From positions 1,680,176 to 1,744,175 of the forward strand of contig NZ_LT984884.1 of the NCBI RefSeq assembly GCF_900258515.1: a stretch of DNA of 64,000 nucleotides. Direction: 5' to 3'. The notes beneath the pieces were generated by a model that was not told where the DNA came from, did not search any database, and worked only from the letters and a program-made list of their open reading frames with translations. The stretch comes from Lentibacillus sp. Marseille-P4043 (lineage in GTDB: Bacteria; Bacillota; Bacilli; Bacillales; Amphibacillaceae). The position numbers and the translations under genes are program-made. Below are positions 24,752-34,199 of this stretch, piece after piece; within the stretch, counting starts at the first letter, position 1; each line of letters begins with the position of its first letter.

Positions 24752-25567
24752 ATGAGAATTAATCACAATATTGCGGCGCTTAACACGTATCGTCAGTTGG
24801 GTAATGCAAACAATGCACAAATGAGTTCAATGGAGAAATTATCATCAGGCCTACGTATTAACAAGGCTGGGGATGATGCAGCAGGTCTTGCAATCTCTGA
24901 AAAAATGCGTGGACAAATTCGTGGCTTAGATATGGCTTCTAAAAATGCTCAAGATGGTATCTCTTTGATCCAGACTGCTGAAGGTGCTTTAAATGAAACA
25001 CACTCTATTCTACAACGTATGAGAGAGCTAGCTGTTCAAGGTGGTAACGATACCAATGTAACAGCAGACCGTGACGCGATTCAAGATGAATTGAATCAGT
25101 TAATGTCTGAAATTGATAGAATTGCTGATACTACAGCATTTAACACTCAAAATTTATTAGGTGGAAGCTTCTCTGGAACATTACAAATTGGGGCTAACGC
25201 TGACCAAACTATTAATGTTCAAATTTCGGCTATGGATACAGCAGGATTGAGTATTAGTGGAACAACAATTTCAGTTGGATCTAATAGCTCGGCAAGTTCG
25301 TCTATTTCATCTTTAGATGCCGCTATCGAAGCTGTTTCTAAGCAACGTTCTCAACTTGGTGCTCTACAAAATCGTTTAGATCATACAATTAACAATTTGG
25401 GTACTTCATCTGAGAACTTAACAGCAGCTGAATCACGTATACGAGACGTTGATATGGCTAAAGAAATGATGAACCAAACTAAGAGTTCAATTCTTTCACA
25501 AGCAGCCCAAGCAATGCTTGCTCAAGCTAATCAACAACCACAAGGCGTGTTACAATTACTTCGATAA
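24752..25567 (+). CDS. hag: Flagellin
   Basis: 271 aa, the short flagellin type with conserved D0/D1 ends ([16 protein letters not shown] ... [37 protein letters not shown] ... [10 protein letters not shown]) and a very small variable centre near residues 165-185 rich in Ser/Thr/Gly. It is exported by the flagellar type III system and forms the filament. The Ser/Thr-rich centre and the glycosyltransferases that follow suggest O-glycosylation. Ribosome binding site ATGGAGG; terminator hairpin downstream. Confidence 0.96.
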   Translation: MRINHNIAALNTYRQLGNANNAQMSSMEKLSSGLRINKAGDDAAGLAISEKMRGQIRGLDMASKNAQDGISLIQTAEGALNETHSILQRMRELAVQGGNDTNVTADRDAIQDELNQLMSEIDRIADTTAFNTQNLLGGSFSGTLQIGANADQTINVQISAMDTAGLSISGTTISVGSNSSASSSISSLDAAIEAVSKQRSQLGALQNRLDHTINNLGTSSENLTAAESRIRDVDMAKEMMNQTKSSILSQAAQAMLAQANQQPQGVLQLLR

Positions 25568-25590
25568 TTTTAATATGGTAGTAAATTGAA

Positions 25591-25632
25591 GGAAATATCG
25601 TGCTACATATAAAATGGCACGATATTTCTATT
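25591..25632 (+). terminator. Hairpin after hag
   Basis: GAAATATCGTGC / GCACGATATTTC, 12-bp perfect stem. The T-run is weak, so some readthrough into the glycosyltransferase genes is possible. Confidence 0.75.
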
Positions 25633-25665
25633 GAATTTATTACTTCTTAAGGAGAGCTTAACAAA

Positions 25666-27597
25666 ATGAAACCATTTATTTCATTATGTATGATTGTAAA
25701 AAATGAGAAGAAAGTTATTGAACGCTGTTTATCATCCATTACCCATTTAGTAGATGAAGTTGTTGTTGTAGATACGGGATCTACTGATAATACTAAAGAA
25801 TTAGTGTCTAAATATACATCAAAAATTTATGACTTTGAATGGGTGGATGATTTTTCAATTGCACGTAACTACGCTGCTTCAAAAGCTTCAGGTGAATGGA
25901 TACTTGTGCTAGATGCGGATGAATATGTGGATGAGGAGAATTTCAAACAATTTATTCATGAAATTAAAATAAACAATAACCAATATGACTCTTACTATGC
26001 AAAAATTTTAAACTTCGCTGGAAATTTTGGAGAAACCCTAATTCAAAATTTTCACGATAGGATTTACAAAAATAACGGAAAAATCAAATATTATCGAAAG
26101 ATTCATGAACAATTTAAAAATAAAACAGGTGAACCATTAAAAAGTAAAAATTCCAGTTTGTTAATTTTTCATTCAGGATATTTAAAAAATATAGTTACGG
26201 AAAAGCAAAAAAACAATCGAAATAAAGAGTTAATTGATATGGAAATGAATAGTGGTAGTAAAAATGCATTCGATTATTTTAACTTAGGAAATGAGTATAG
26301 CTCTATTAGAGAATACGAAAAAGCTTTAGATTCATACTTGGAAGCTTATAAGAATAAAAGTGATTTTCGGCTTGCATGGGTTTCTACTACGTTAATTCAA
26401 ATTATTCTTTGTTTGGTAAACTTAAAAAGATATAATGATGCTTTGAATGTGATTGAGGATGCTGCGAATATATACACGAACTCACCTGAGTTCCCCTATT
26501 TGAAAGGAGAAGTCTTTTTTCAAAGGGGGCAGCTTGAAGACGCAAAGGAAATATTTCAAGAAATCGTAAATCATCAAGAAGATTACGATCATATAATTTT
26601 TAGACCGGATTTAAAAGATCAAAGACCTCATCTTCGTCTAGGTGAAATTTTTCTTCTTCAAGAGGATTATAACGGAGCTATTTATCACTATGTTAGTGTG
26701 TTGAATATCAATAAGTATAATGAAGAAATTATCAAAAAGATAATATATATACTAAACAAATTTCATTCAGATGAAGAAATAGCAAATTTTTTATTTTCAA
26801 ATGAGCTAATAGCTTCTCAAAATATAAAAAGTTATGTAAAAGTATGTTTTGACATTGGTGATCCAAAATTAGCATTGCGTTTGTTAAGCGAGTATCATGA
26901 GGATAATAAAATATTATATCAAGTTGCTTTGTTAAAGAACCTATGTGTAAATGGGGAAGGTACTATTGAAGATCTTGATGAGATTTCGGATGGCCAAATT
27001 CTAAAAAATCTTTTGGAAGCAAATTGGATTCACATTATCGATCTTTTATTGTTACGAGAGCATTTGAATCAAGAGGGTAGCTTAGCCGTGATTTTAAAAC
27101 CGTTTGAACAATTTAAACAATATAAAGCATTAATTGATTTAGTAGATGGATACACGAGTATTGATACGTTTGACGAAGAACTGATCTTATTTTCATTACA
27201 AGCGCTGTTATCCTATAAAAATATTCCGTTATGTAATGTCATATTAGAGGATATTGAAACAGTTGATCAAAAGACTATCGCGAAAGTGGCTAGGGTATTG
27301 TACCTTTATGGGCTAAAAGTGGAGGCATTACAGTTATATGACAATTGTGATTGGAATTCATTTGAAAACCAGGATTTTATCAATGTTATAAATAGCCTTT
27401 TGGAAACAAAAAACAAAGACGATGCCATACAAGTGGCTAAGTTTGCTACACTTATTTATAAACATGACTTTCGGTTTTATCGTTATATTTTAGATCACAC
27501 AAAAGATAACAATTTATTTAGTTATACTATTAAACAGGCTAATAAGTTATTCACAAATAGCGTGTATTTGGAAAAAATCAATTGTGTGAGTAAATAA
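25666..27597 (+). CDS. GT2 glycosyltransferase with TPR region
   Basis: 643 aa. Residues 1-230: family 2 glycosyltransferase with SLCMIVKNEKKVIERCL, VVDTGSTDNT, WVDDFSIARNYAA and the metal-binding LVLDADEY. Residues about 235-640: helical TPR-like repeats (YFNLGNEYSSIREYEKALDSYLEA and others). Probably glycosylates flagellin or a surface polymer; the target is inferred from its place right after hag. ATG behind AAGGAGAG. The low GC content suggests horizontally moved DNA. Confidence 0.88.
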   Translation: MKPFISLCMIVKNEKKVIERCLSSITHLVDEVVVVDTGSTDNTKELVSKYTSKIYDFEWVDDFSIARNYAASKASGEWILVLDADEYVDEENFKQFIHEIKINNNQYDSYYAKILNFAGNFGETLIQNFHDRIYKNNGKIKYYRKIHEQFKNKTGEPLKSKNSSLLIFHSGYLKNIVTEKQKNNRNKELIDMEMNSGSKNAFDYFNLGNEYSSIREYEKALDSYLEAYKNKSDFRLAWVSTTLIQIILCLVNLKRYNDALNVIEDAANIYTNSPEFPYLKGEVFFQRGQLEDAKEIFQEIVNHQEDYDHIIFRPDLKDQRPHLRLGEIFLLQEDYNGAIYHYVSVLNINKYNEEIIKKIIYILNKFHSDEEIANFLFSNELIASQNIKSYVKVCFDIGDPKLALRLLSEYHEDNKILYQVALLKNLCVNGEGTIEDLDEISDGQILKNLLEANWIHIIDLLLLREHLNQEGSLAVILKPFEQFKQYKALIDLVDGYTSIDTFDEELILFSLQALLSYKNIPLCNVILEDIETVDQKTIAKVARVLYLYGLKVEALQLYDNCDWNSFENQDFINVINSLLETKNKDDAIQVAKFATLIYKHDFRFYRYILDHTKDNNLFSYTIKQANKLFTNSVYLEKINCVSK

Positions 27598-27625
27598 AAA
27601 AGGATAATGGAAAGCAGGGCTTCAT

Positions 27626-28684
27626 TTGAAAGTTTCTTTAGCCATGATTGTAAAAAACGAAGAAAAAAGTATAGGGGGATGTCTTGACAGTGTGAAAGAT
27701 ATCGTGGATGAGATTGTGATAGTGGATACTGGATCAACCGATCAAACCATAAATACTGTCGAGAGATTCCCGAAAGTCAGGGTATTCCATTTTCAATGGT
27801 GTGACGACTTCGCGTTAGCTCGTAATTATTCTATTGAGCACGCCACAGGTGATTATATATTGGTTCTGGATGCTGATGAATTTATCGTAGATGGGGCAAG
27901 AAATGAGTTGGAAAAGGTTATGTCCGAGAATGCAATAGGTAGGATTCTGATTGATAGCCATTTTAAGAAAGGTAATCAGAAACATCATTCCAAAGCATAT
28001 GTATCCAGATTTTTTCCGAAAGATATAAGATACACTGGTGCGATTCATGAGCAATTGGTTAGTGATAAAATTAAAGTTAACATGAATTTAAATGTCAAAC
28101 ATGATGGCTATTTCGAGACCAATAAAAGCAAAAGGAATATTCCTTTATTATTAAAGGAAGCAAAGAGAAACCCTGTCGATTCATACTATCTGTTCCAGTT
28201 GGGCAAGGAATTAAGAATAAGTGAACAATATAAGGAAGCGTTTAGGTTTCTTGAAAAGTCATATGCAATAACAAAAAGAACTGTTCCATATTATGCTGAA
28301 ATTGTAGTAGAGCTTATTTATAGTGGCAAGGAATTTGGTGAAGTGAAACTGTTTGAAATTATTTCCCATAATGAAGAGATACTTAATTATCTTTCCGATT
28401 TTCATTTTGCTAAAGGTATGTTTTACTTAGAATATTGCTTAAAGCATCCCGATAAAGCAGGGATTTTAATGGGGGAAATAGAGGTGAGTTTTTTAAAATG
28501 TTTAACTTTGGAAAATGGTAAGTTTACTGAATATGTTCGGGGTACATGTAGTTATTTAGCAGCCTATAATTTAGGTGTTTATTATGAGGTGATTGGTAGT
28601 CTTAGCAAAGCTATAGAATATTATCAGTTATCAGCTGAGCTGGGGTATCTACCAGCTGTAGAACGTTTTGGGTTATTAAAATAA
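27626..28684 (+). CDS. GT2 glycosyltransferase
   Basis: 352 aa, same N-terminal GT2 domain as the preceding protein (LAMIVKNEEKSIGGCL, VDTGSTDQT, WCDDFALARNYS, LVLDADEF) and a shorter helical tail with repeat-like motifs (YLFQLGKELRISEQYKEAF). Begins with TTG at 27626 behind GCAGGG; no ATG exists near the conserved start. Follows the first gene by 28 nt, so it is likely co-transcribed. The pair probably adds successive sugars. Confidence 0.85.
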   Translation: MKVSLAMIVKNEEKSIGGCLDSVKDIVDEIVIVDTGSTDQTINTVERFPKVRVFHFQWCDDFALARNYSIEHATGDYILVLDADEFIVDGARNELEKVMSENAIGRILIDSHFKKGNQKHHSKAYVSRFFPKDIRYTGAIHEQLVSDKIKVNMNLNVKHDGYFETNKSKRNIPLLLKEAKRNPVDSYYLFQLGKELRISEQYKEAFRFLEKSYAITKRTVPYYAEIVVELIYSGKEFGEVKLFEIISHNEEILNYLSDFHFAKGMFYLEYCLKHPDKAGILMGEIEVSFLKCLTLENGKFTEYVRGTCSYLAAYNLGVYYEVIGSLSKAIEYYQLSAELGYLPAVERFGLLK

Positions 28685-29028
28685 AATTGGCCTATTCGGT
28701 TGAAATGGGCACACATTTTCTTATCTAATTAAAAAGTAGGAGGTGCACCATTATTACCTTACCCGCCAATCAGTTTGAAATCAAGTACCAAAAAGTTTTG
28801 TTTTGGTATCAGGTATAAACCTGAAATTGAGAAAAAGGATTAGGATTTTTAGTTATAAAATTTAATTTAAAGTTATATCATCTTATGAATTGCGTCGAGG
28901 GCAATTGATGTAGATGAAAACTATTCGACGTTGATCGAGTCCGCAAAAGGAATGACATTAAACATCCTTTTATAGAGGTAAAGATACTAGGGACTGTGCA
29001 TGCCATTAAGGGAAAGGTATATCCATAG
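28685..29028. other. Intergenic region, no gene seen
   Basis: AT-rich and full of stops in all frames. A short inverted repeat AGTACCAAAA / TTTTGGTATC occurs near 28780-28810. I see no recognisable gene fragment or strong promoter. Confidence 0.5.
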
Positions 29029-29664
29029 ATGAAAAAAAAGGTGAATTTTATGGTTTCAAATCCAGAAGAGGAATTGAAATACCGAATTGAAGATATAAAA
29101 GTAAAAGTTTCACATGTACAGGGGTGGTTACATGATAGTGCGGGAATGTCACTCTATCAATTAGTTGGGAATCATGCACCAAATGGAAATATAGTTGAAT
29201 TAGGATCATGGAAAGGTAAAAGTACCATTTGGTTGGGTAGTGCGGTCCAAGATCGCGGAGAAGGTAAAGTATTTGCAGTGGATACATGGGAAGGTTCTCC
29301 AGAACATAATAAGTTATTAGCAAACTATTCCAAAGATCAATTGTTCGAGGAGTTTAAAAGAAATATAATTCAAAATGGATTAGAATCATTTGCAGAGCCG
29401 ATTCGCAGTGACACAATAACGGCCTCTAGGATTTGGAATATAAACAAAAAAATAGGCTTATTATTTATTGATGCTTCCCATGATTATGATTCTGTAAAAA
29501 AGGATTTTGAATTTTGGAGTCCCTTTGTATCTAAAGATGGATTTATTGTATTTGACGATGTTCCATCTTGGCCCGGCCCTACTAAACTTATTTCACAACT
29601 TCCTAATTGGTATGAACAAGTGGCTGTAAGTCCAAATAACTGGATAGTTCAAAAAGTCAAATAG
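29029..29664 (+). CDS. Class I SAM-dependent methyltransferase
   Basis: 211 aa of the Methyltransf_24 type. SAM motif I is IVELGSWKGKSTIWLG (residues about 62-77), the acidic motif II is VFAVDTWEGS, and LLFIDASHDYDSVKKDFEFW follows, with DDVPSW as the metal/acceptor loop typical of sugar or O-methyltransferases. Probably methylates a glycan made by the neighbouring transferases. The ATG at 29029 or the one at 29050 could be used; neither has a strong ribosome binding site. Confidence 0.85.
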   Translation: MKKKVNFMVSNPEEELKYRIEDIKVKVSHVQGWLHDSAGMSLYQLVGNHAPNGNIVELGSWKGKSTIWLGSAVQDRGEGKVFAVDTWEGSPEHNKLLANYSKDQLFEEFKRNIIQNGLESFAEPIRSDTITASRIWNINKKIGLLFIDASHDYDSVKKDFEFWSPFVSKDGFIVFDDVPSWPGPTKLISQLPNWYEQVAVSPNNWIVQKVK

Positions 29665-30343
29665 GATGGATAGGATATCCCTGGATTTTTTTATGTAGAA
29701 TTTTATGATAAGAAGGTCTGGTCTAGATAAGCTCCTTTTATTTTCGTGTAACTATCGTAAAATGAATGAAGCAAAAAATAAAATTACATATCCTAATAAC
29801 TGTTTGAATACCTTCAATTTAAATAAGAAAATTGCTATCTTTATTTTTTCTAGAAGAAACCATACCGGAGCAGTAATTGATAAATTAAATCGAGGCATTA
29901 AATAGCTAAAGCAAATGATTTTTAACGATTCGGAATAATATTTGGGTAATTGCTTAGACTCGTTGTAAATTAGAAGTTAAAGATATTGTGGTGAATATAA
30001 TAAAAAGAAAATTACCCTTTTTTAATTGTTTTGTTGATACCTAATTTGAAATCATAAGCTTCGTCAAGGTACCAAGAGGATAGTGCTGGACTGAGCTATT
30101 CCTTTCCATTCACAAAAAGATAAGTAAGCTTGGCTGTTGTTTACGTGCCTTTAATACAGTTTGTTTCTATTATGATAGCAATTATAAACCCCTCAGCATC
30201 AATTGATAAACCTTCTTTAGGTTCATCTAAATTAGTTACCTGACCATGCTACTTTTAGATAAAATAGAATAAAGTAACACTTAGTATTATCATTTATTTT
30301 AAATTTGGGAAAAAGAACTACTGGACAGCAGGGGGCATAGACT
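29665..30343. other. Intergenic region with decayed gene fragments
   Basis: Mostly AT-rich, with stops in all frames. Around 29815-29900 the plus strand reads NKKIAIFIFSRRNHTGAVIDKL, which resembles the first strand and helix of GT2-type enzymes; it is likely a dead glycosyltransferase start. No promoter or RNA gene is evident. Confidence 0.4.
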
Positions 30344-32941
30344 ATGCATAACAATGATGAACTCGAACAATATAAAAAAACTATAAAAGATAAAATATTA
30401 AATTTAATTGGTGAAGGCAATATAAAAGCAGCAAATGAACTAATATTTGAGTATGAAAAAATAATACAAAATGATATAGAGATGCATCATATTAAATCTA
30501 TGGCTCTTATACATGAAGGAAAGTACCGATTGGCTGAAATGGCTTTAAAAGATGCTATTCAGCTAGATAATTATAATGCGGACACTTATTACAATTTAGG
30601 TTACCTATTTCAGCTTAAAAATAAATTAGATGAATCATATAAATACTACCAACTTGCTAAAAAATTCAGTAGAGATTCTAATTTGCAAGATGAAATAGAT
30701 AATATATTAAATAGTATAGATTATAATAAAGCAAATGACGATAATTTGCATGTAATAGATAATGGAAATTTAAAAAAAGTATTAGTGGTTGCATATATTT
30801 TTCCACCATTAGGAGGATCTGGTGTGCAGCGTACACTAAAATTCGTGAAATATTTGCGTCGCTTTGGTTGGGATCCAGTTGTTCTAACTGTAGATTCTTT
30901 AGATTCCCAGAGTGTGTTTAGCGATAATTCTATAGAAAAGGAATTACCAAGTGATATAAGTGTTATTAGAGCTCAGGTTCCTAGTACAATAACAAATGAT
31001 TATATGAATAAGATTATTAAACTTTATCAAGGAATTATATCAAATAATAAAATAATTGAACAATATGTTTCACATTTAAATAAAACACAAAAATTGACTC
31101 TTATTCCGGATAATCAAATTATATTCGCCTATGAAGTGATTACGAATATATCTAAACTAGTGGATATGAATGAAATCGACTTAGTCTATACTACATCTGG
31201 TCCATATTCAGATCATATCGTCGGTTATTATCTTAAAAGCCAGTTTATGAAACCTTGGGTTGCTGATTTTCGGGATGAATGGTCGAACAATCCATATTTA
31301 AAATTTGATGAAAAAAATATTTATCATAAATTAAGTTTTCTTTTGGAAAATGAAATTGTTCATTTTGCGGATAAGGTTATAAATGTAAACCCGTTATCTA
31401 CAATGAATTGTAAAAGAATTTTTAGTGTTGATAATGTAAAACTAGAAACGATAACAAATGGCTATGATGAAATAGATTTTTCAAGCCTTAATAATGTTAG
31501 TGAAAAACGAAATGATTATTTTTCAATATTCCATAACGGTTTGTTTTATTCAATTAGAACTCCTAAGACTATTATACAAGCTGTTGGTAATTTAATTAAT
31601 AAAGGGCAAATTGATCAAGGAAAAATAAAATTAGACCTCGGTTGGATTGATAATAAACATGAGTGGGACAAGTATATAGATGATCGAAACTTAAAAGATA
31701 TAGTGTTTTTTGGAGGGTATTTAGAACATCAGAACAGTTTAGAAAAAGCTCAAAGGATGGATGCCTTACTTTTAGTTGTTGGACCGGGAGAAAAGAATAA
31801 AGCAATGTATCCAGGTAAGCTTTTTGAATATCTTAGGTTAAATAAGCCAATTTTATCTTTATCACCAGAGGAAAGTGTAGTTGATAAATTATTGTATAAA
31901 TTAGATGCAGGTATAAATGTTGATTTTAATAACATAGACTCAATAGAAAAGGCTTTATTATTAATGTATCGTGATTGGGAGAATGGAAATAAAAAGGCCG
32001 AAAAGTTAAATAAAGATATTAAAAACTTTGAAAGAGGTAATCTCACTAAGAAATTAGCTAATGTATTTAATGAAATTTCCGATAAATATGAATCCATCTC
32101 TCTTAGTAAGCCAAGCTTAATTGATCAAAAAATAGTAGAAAAAGAATATAAGCAACGATTTGGTAAAGAAATAGATCTACAAAATCCAAAAACTTTTAAT
32201 GAAAAAATTCAGTGGTTGAAATTAAATTATAGAGATCCTCTTATGGTAAGATGTGCAGACAAATTTGATGTAAGAGAGTATTTAAAAGAAAAGAGTCTAG
32301 ATTTTATATTAAATGAGGTATATGGTATTTACAGTAGTGTGGATGAAATAGATATAGCAAAACTACCTAATAAATTTGCTTTAAAAGCAACACATGGTAG
32401 TGGGTGGAATATAATTTGTAATAATAAAGAGTTATTAGATTGGAATGCTGAATTTGAAAAAATCAATAATTGGTTAAACACTAATTACTACAATTTAGGT
32501 AGAGAATGGGTTTACAAAAATATTAACCCAAGGATTATATGTGAGAAATTTTTAGTTGACGAGGATGGAACTCCAGCAAAAGACTACAAAATATTTTGCT
32601 TTAATGGTGAACCCAAACTAATTCAAGTAGACTTAGACCGTTTTCAAGTTCATAAACAAAATATATATGATATTAATTGGAATAAGATGCCGTTTGAGTA
32701 TAACTATTCAATGTCTACAGTTAATTTAAAAAAGCCAAAGAATCTCGCATTAATGATTGAAATAGCAAAAATATTATCTCAGGATTTCCCATTTGTCAGA
32801 GTAGATTTATATAATTTAAATGGAAGGATATACTTTGGTGAACTAACGTTTTATCCCCATAATGGTAAAGGTTTGTTTAAGCCAAATGATTATGATTTAG
32901 AGATTGGCTCATTCTTGGATTTGACTAATTTAAAAGAATGA
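30344..32941 (+). CDS. TPR - GT4 glycosyltransferase - TupA-like ATP-grasp fusion
   Basis: 865 aa in three parts. Residues 1-125: TPR-like helices (YYNLGYLFQLKNKLDESYKYYQLA). Residues about 140-590: GT4 fold starting VLVVAYIFPPLGGSGVQRTLKFVKYL, with PWVADFRDEW and a C-terminal YPGKLFEYLRLNKPIL nucleotide-sugar loop. Residues about 600-865: TupA-like ATP-grasp domain (FNEKIQWLKLNYRDPL, KATHGSGWNIIC, EWVYKNINPRIICEKFL, VRVDLYNLNGRIYFGELTFYP). TupA makes the teichuronopeptide of alkaliphilic bacilli, so the protein could couple sugar and amino-acid transfer. ATG behind CAGGGGGC. Very AT-rich. Confidence 0.85.
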   Translation: MHNNDELEQYKKTIKDKILNLIGEGNIKAANELIFEYEKIIQNDIEMHHIKSMALIHEGKYRLAEMALKDAIQLDNYNADTYYNLGYLFQLKNKLDESYKYYQLAKKFSRDSNLQDEIDNILNSIDYNKANDDNLHVIDNGNLKKVLVVAYIFPPLGGSGVQRTLKFVKYLRRFGWDPVVLTVDSLDSQSVFSDNSIEKELPSDISVIRAQVPSTITNDYMNKIIKLYQGIISNNKIIEQYVSHLNKTQKLTLIPDNQIIFAYEVITNISKLVDMNEIDLVYTTSGPYSDHIVGYYLKSQFMKPWVADFRDEWSNNPYLKFDEKNIYHKLSFLLENEIVHFADKVINVNPLSTMNCKRIFSVDNVKLETITNGYDEIDFSSLNNVSEKRNDYFSIFHNGLFYSIRTPKTIIQAVGNLINKGQIDQGKIKLDLGWIDNKHEWDKYIDDRNLKDIVFFGGYLEHQNSLEKAQRMDALLLVVGPGEKNKAMYPGKLFEYLRLNKPILSLSPEESVVDKLLYKLDAGINVDFNNIDSIEKALLLMYRDWENGNKKAEKLNKDIKNFERGNLTKKLANVFNEISDKYESISLSKPSLIDQKIVEKEYKQRFGKEIDLQNPKTFNEKIQWLKLNYRDPLMVRCADKFDVREYLKEKSLDFILNEVYGIYSSVDEIDIAKLPNKFALKATHGSGWNIICNNKELLDWNAEFEKINNWLNTNYYNLGREWVYKNINPRIICEKFLVDEDGTPAKDYKIFCFNGEPKLIQVDLDRFQVHKQNIYDINWNKMPFEYNYSMSTVNLKKPKNLALMIEIAKILSQDFPFVRVDLYNLNGRIYFGELTFYPHNGKGLFKPNDYDLEIGSFLDLTNLKE

Positions 32942-33235
32942 CTGCAACTATTGGGTTAACGTTAATAGATGAAGATGATGAATATGCTTCTGCAATTGAT
33001 ATGTCAAATAGATAGTCGTATTCAGTGACACAATTAAAGCTATTAAAACAGTTAATTTCTGATGAGTGTGCTACACTTGATACATTTTAGTTAATTTATA
33101 CCATACTTTTAATTACTTAAATAAATCATCCGAAAACCTAGCCTGCTACGAAATCTCTTATCCGTGACGTAGATTATGCTTCAACTGCTGTTTAGGCTGT
33201 AACAAGCACAGTCGTCCTAGCTGGTAACGACTAGA
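32942..33235 (+). pseudogene. Decayed flagellin C-terminus
   Basis: A single frame from 32941 reads TATIGLTLIDEDDEYASAID, then KQLISDECATLDTF, LIYTILLIT and PATKSLIRDVDYASTA, interrupted by at least five stop codons. This follows the flagellin D1/D0 C-terminal pattern (ATLGAFQNRLEYTINNL ... [11 protein letters not shown]) block by block. It is an old flagellin copy whose 3' end joins the group I intron core. Confidence 0.72.
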
Positions 33236-33510
33236 GAGTATAATTTTAATTGGTTGAATTGCTGAAAACCCCTTAGAGCTTTTCATACCCAAAACGTAGT
33301 CGGAAACAACAACCGTGGTGGTTTGAAAAAAGAAAAGATTGGGTGAACAGCAACCAAGCTCCTAGAGTGAACTCTGGAAAATGCTCAACTACTAGGATAA
33401 ACCATCTAAAGCTAAAAGCTATGATTATGGAATCCATAGGTGAACATGTAAATCAGCATTGTGAATCCAAAGTGCCGATCCCTACTAAAGAAAGACATTG
33501 ATTAGACCCA
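33236..33510 (+). ncRNA. Group I intron core (incomplete)
   Basis: Complementary segments occur in the exact group I order: P3 TGGTT (33251) with AACCA (33400); P4 TTGCTG (33259) with CAGCAA (33348); P5 ACCC (33268) with GGGT (33341); P6 AGC (33357) with GCT (33383), plus P6a CCTAGAG / CTCTGG; then the R-like CTCAACTACTAGG. The conserved R element is CAACGACTA, so the guanosine-binding G is changed to T here. No S element was found before the IS110 junction. The 5' exon is the flagellin remnant. Group I introns in flagellin genes are known from Geobacillus/Bacillus relatives. Confidence 0.7.
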
Positions 33511-33515
33511 CCTAT

Positions 33516-33825
33516 GCCATTTTTTTTTGAAGTTGGCAATCTGCTTGGGATTCATGACGAATACTTTCGCCCCCAGGCCTCGCATAAATTCATCGTTGTG
33601 TAAAAACATGGATGGATGAAAGCTGTATACACTGGTGGATTCAAGCCCGATTCGCAGCACATCAACTGACTGGCCTCTGGCTGTATTAAGAATGGTATCT
33701 CTGAGCTGTGTTGCACCTGGAAGATCATTCTGGATGGTGAAGGACTTAAGCTTCTCTCCTTCCCCGTCTAAAAAACAAACCTTGATATCAAACGAACTCA
33801 CATCTAATCCGACAAATAATTTCAT
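33516..33825 (-). pseudogene. IS110-family transposase, N-terminal fragment
   Basis: ATG at 33825 behind GGGAGG starts MKLFVGLDVSSFDIKVCFLDGEG, with the first catalytic Asp of the DEDD domain, through GLESTSVYS and FVMNPKQIANFKK. It then breaks off into unrelated sequence near 33520. About 300 residues, including the second active-site part, are missing, so it cannot transpose. It lies directly next to the group I intron remnant. Confidence 0.88.
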
Positions 33826-34118
33826 GGGGTATTCCTCCCTTCGATTTAGAATCATTGGAACTTGTTTCTTGGACGCTCTGAGATATCCCTAGTGTGGACG
33901 CTGATCAGCAGCCTCGTGTATGAGTACTATCCTTGCATCGAAAGCCGCCCCGGGCTACTACCATCCGGGTTCGAACATCAAGGTGTACAGCCTGCGTGTA
34001 TGAAGATCGACACGTACACTGGGAAACAGTCTTTATAATGTGGTAAGCCACAAGGAGTGAAAGAATTGTCCCAAATGATCCTAAGACCATTATCTAGGAA
34101 TATTTCAGAGCGTCCAAG
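33826..34118 (-). mobile_element. IS110 non-coding end with 25-bp inverted repeat (bridge-RNA region)
   Basis: Upstream of the transposase start lies about 290 bp of GC-richer, non-coding DNA. It is bounded by CTTGGACGCTCTGAGATATC at 33868 and its near-perfect complement ending CAGAGCGTCCAAG at 34118 (arms 33868-33892 and 34094-34118, two mismatches). In IS110 elements the non-coding end before the gene encodes the bridge RNA that reads target and donor DNA. The position fits; the RNA itself is inferred. Confidence 0.6.
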
Positions 34119-34157
34119 TTATTGATTTCTTAAAGCAGGTTTTTTGGAATTAATAGG

Positions 34158-34186
34158 CTAAATGAAAGAGCCTAAATATAGTATAC
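34158..34186 (+). other. Hairpin plus S-like motif before the second flagellin
   Basis: TAGGCT / AGCCTA stem followed by AAATATAGTATAC. This resembles the P8 - J8/7 - P7 (S element) part of a group I intron; TAGTA can pair with TACTA of the R-like segment at 33389. It may be the other side of the intron, separated by the IS110 remnant, or simply the flagellin leader. The canonical G-C guanosine site is absent. Confidence 0.35.
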
Positions 34187-34199
34187 GAGGGGTATAACT

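Noticed and set aside
33236..33510. Riboswitch as explanation for the structured region
   Set aside because: The order of complementary segments and the CTCAACTACTAGG motif fit a group I intron core much better than any ligand aptamer I know.
34119..34199. SigD promoter for the VWA flagellin
   Set aside because: TAAA occurs, but no GCCGATAT follows at 15 nt. The nearest candidate has 21 nt spacing and a poor -10, so no promoter is called.
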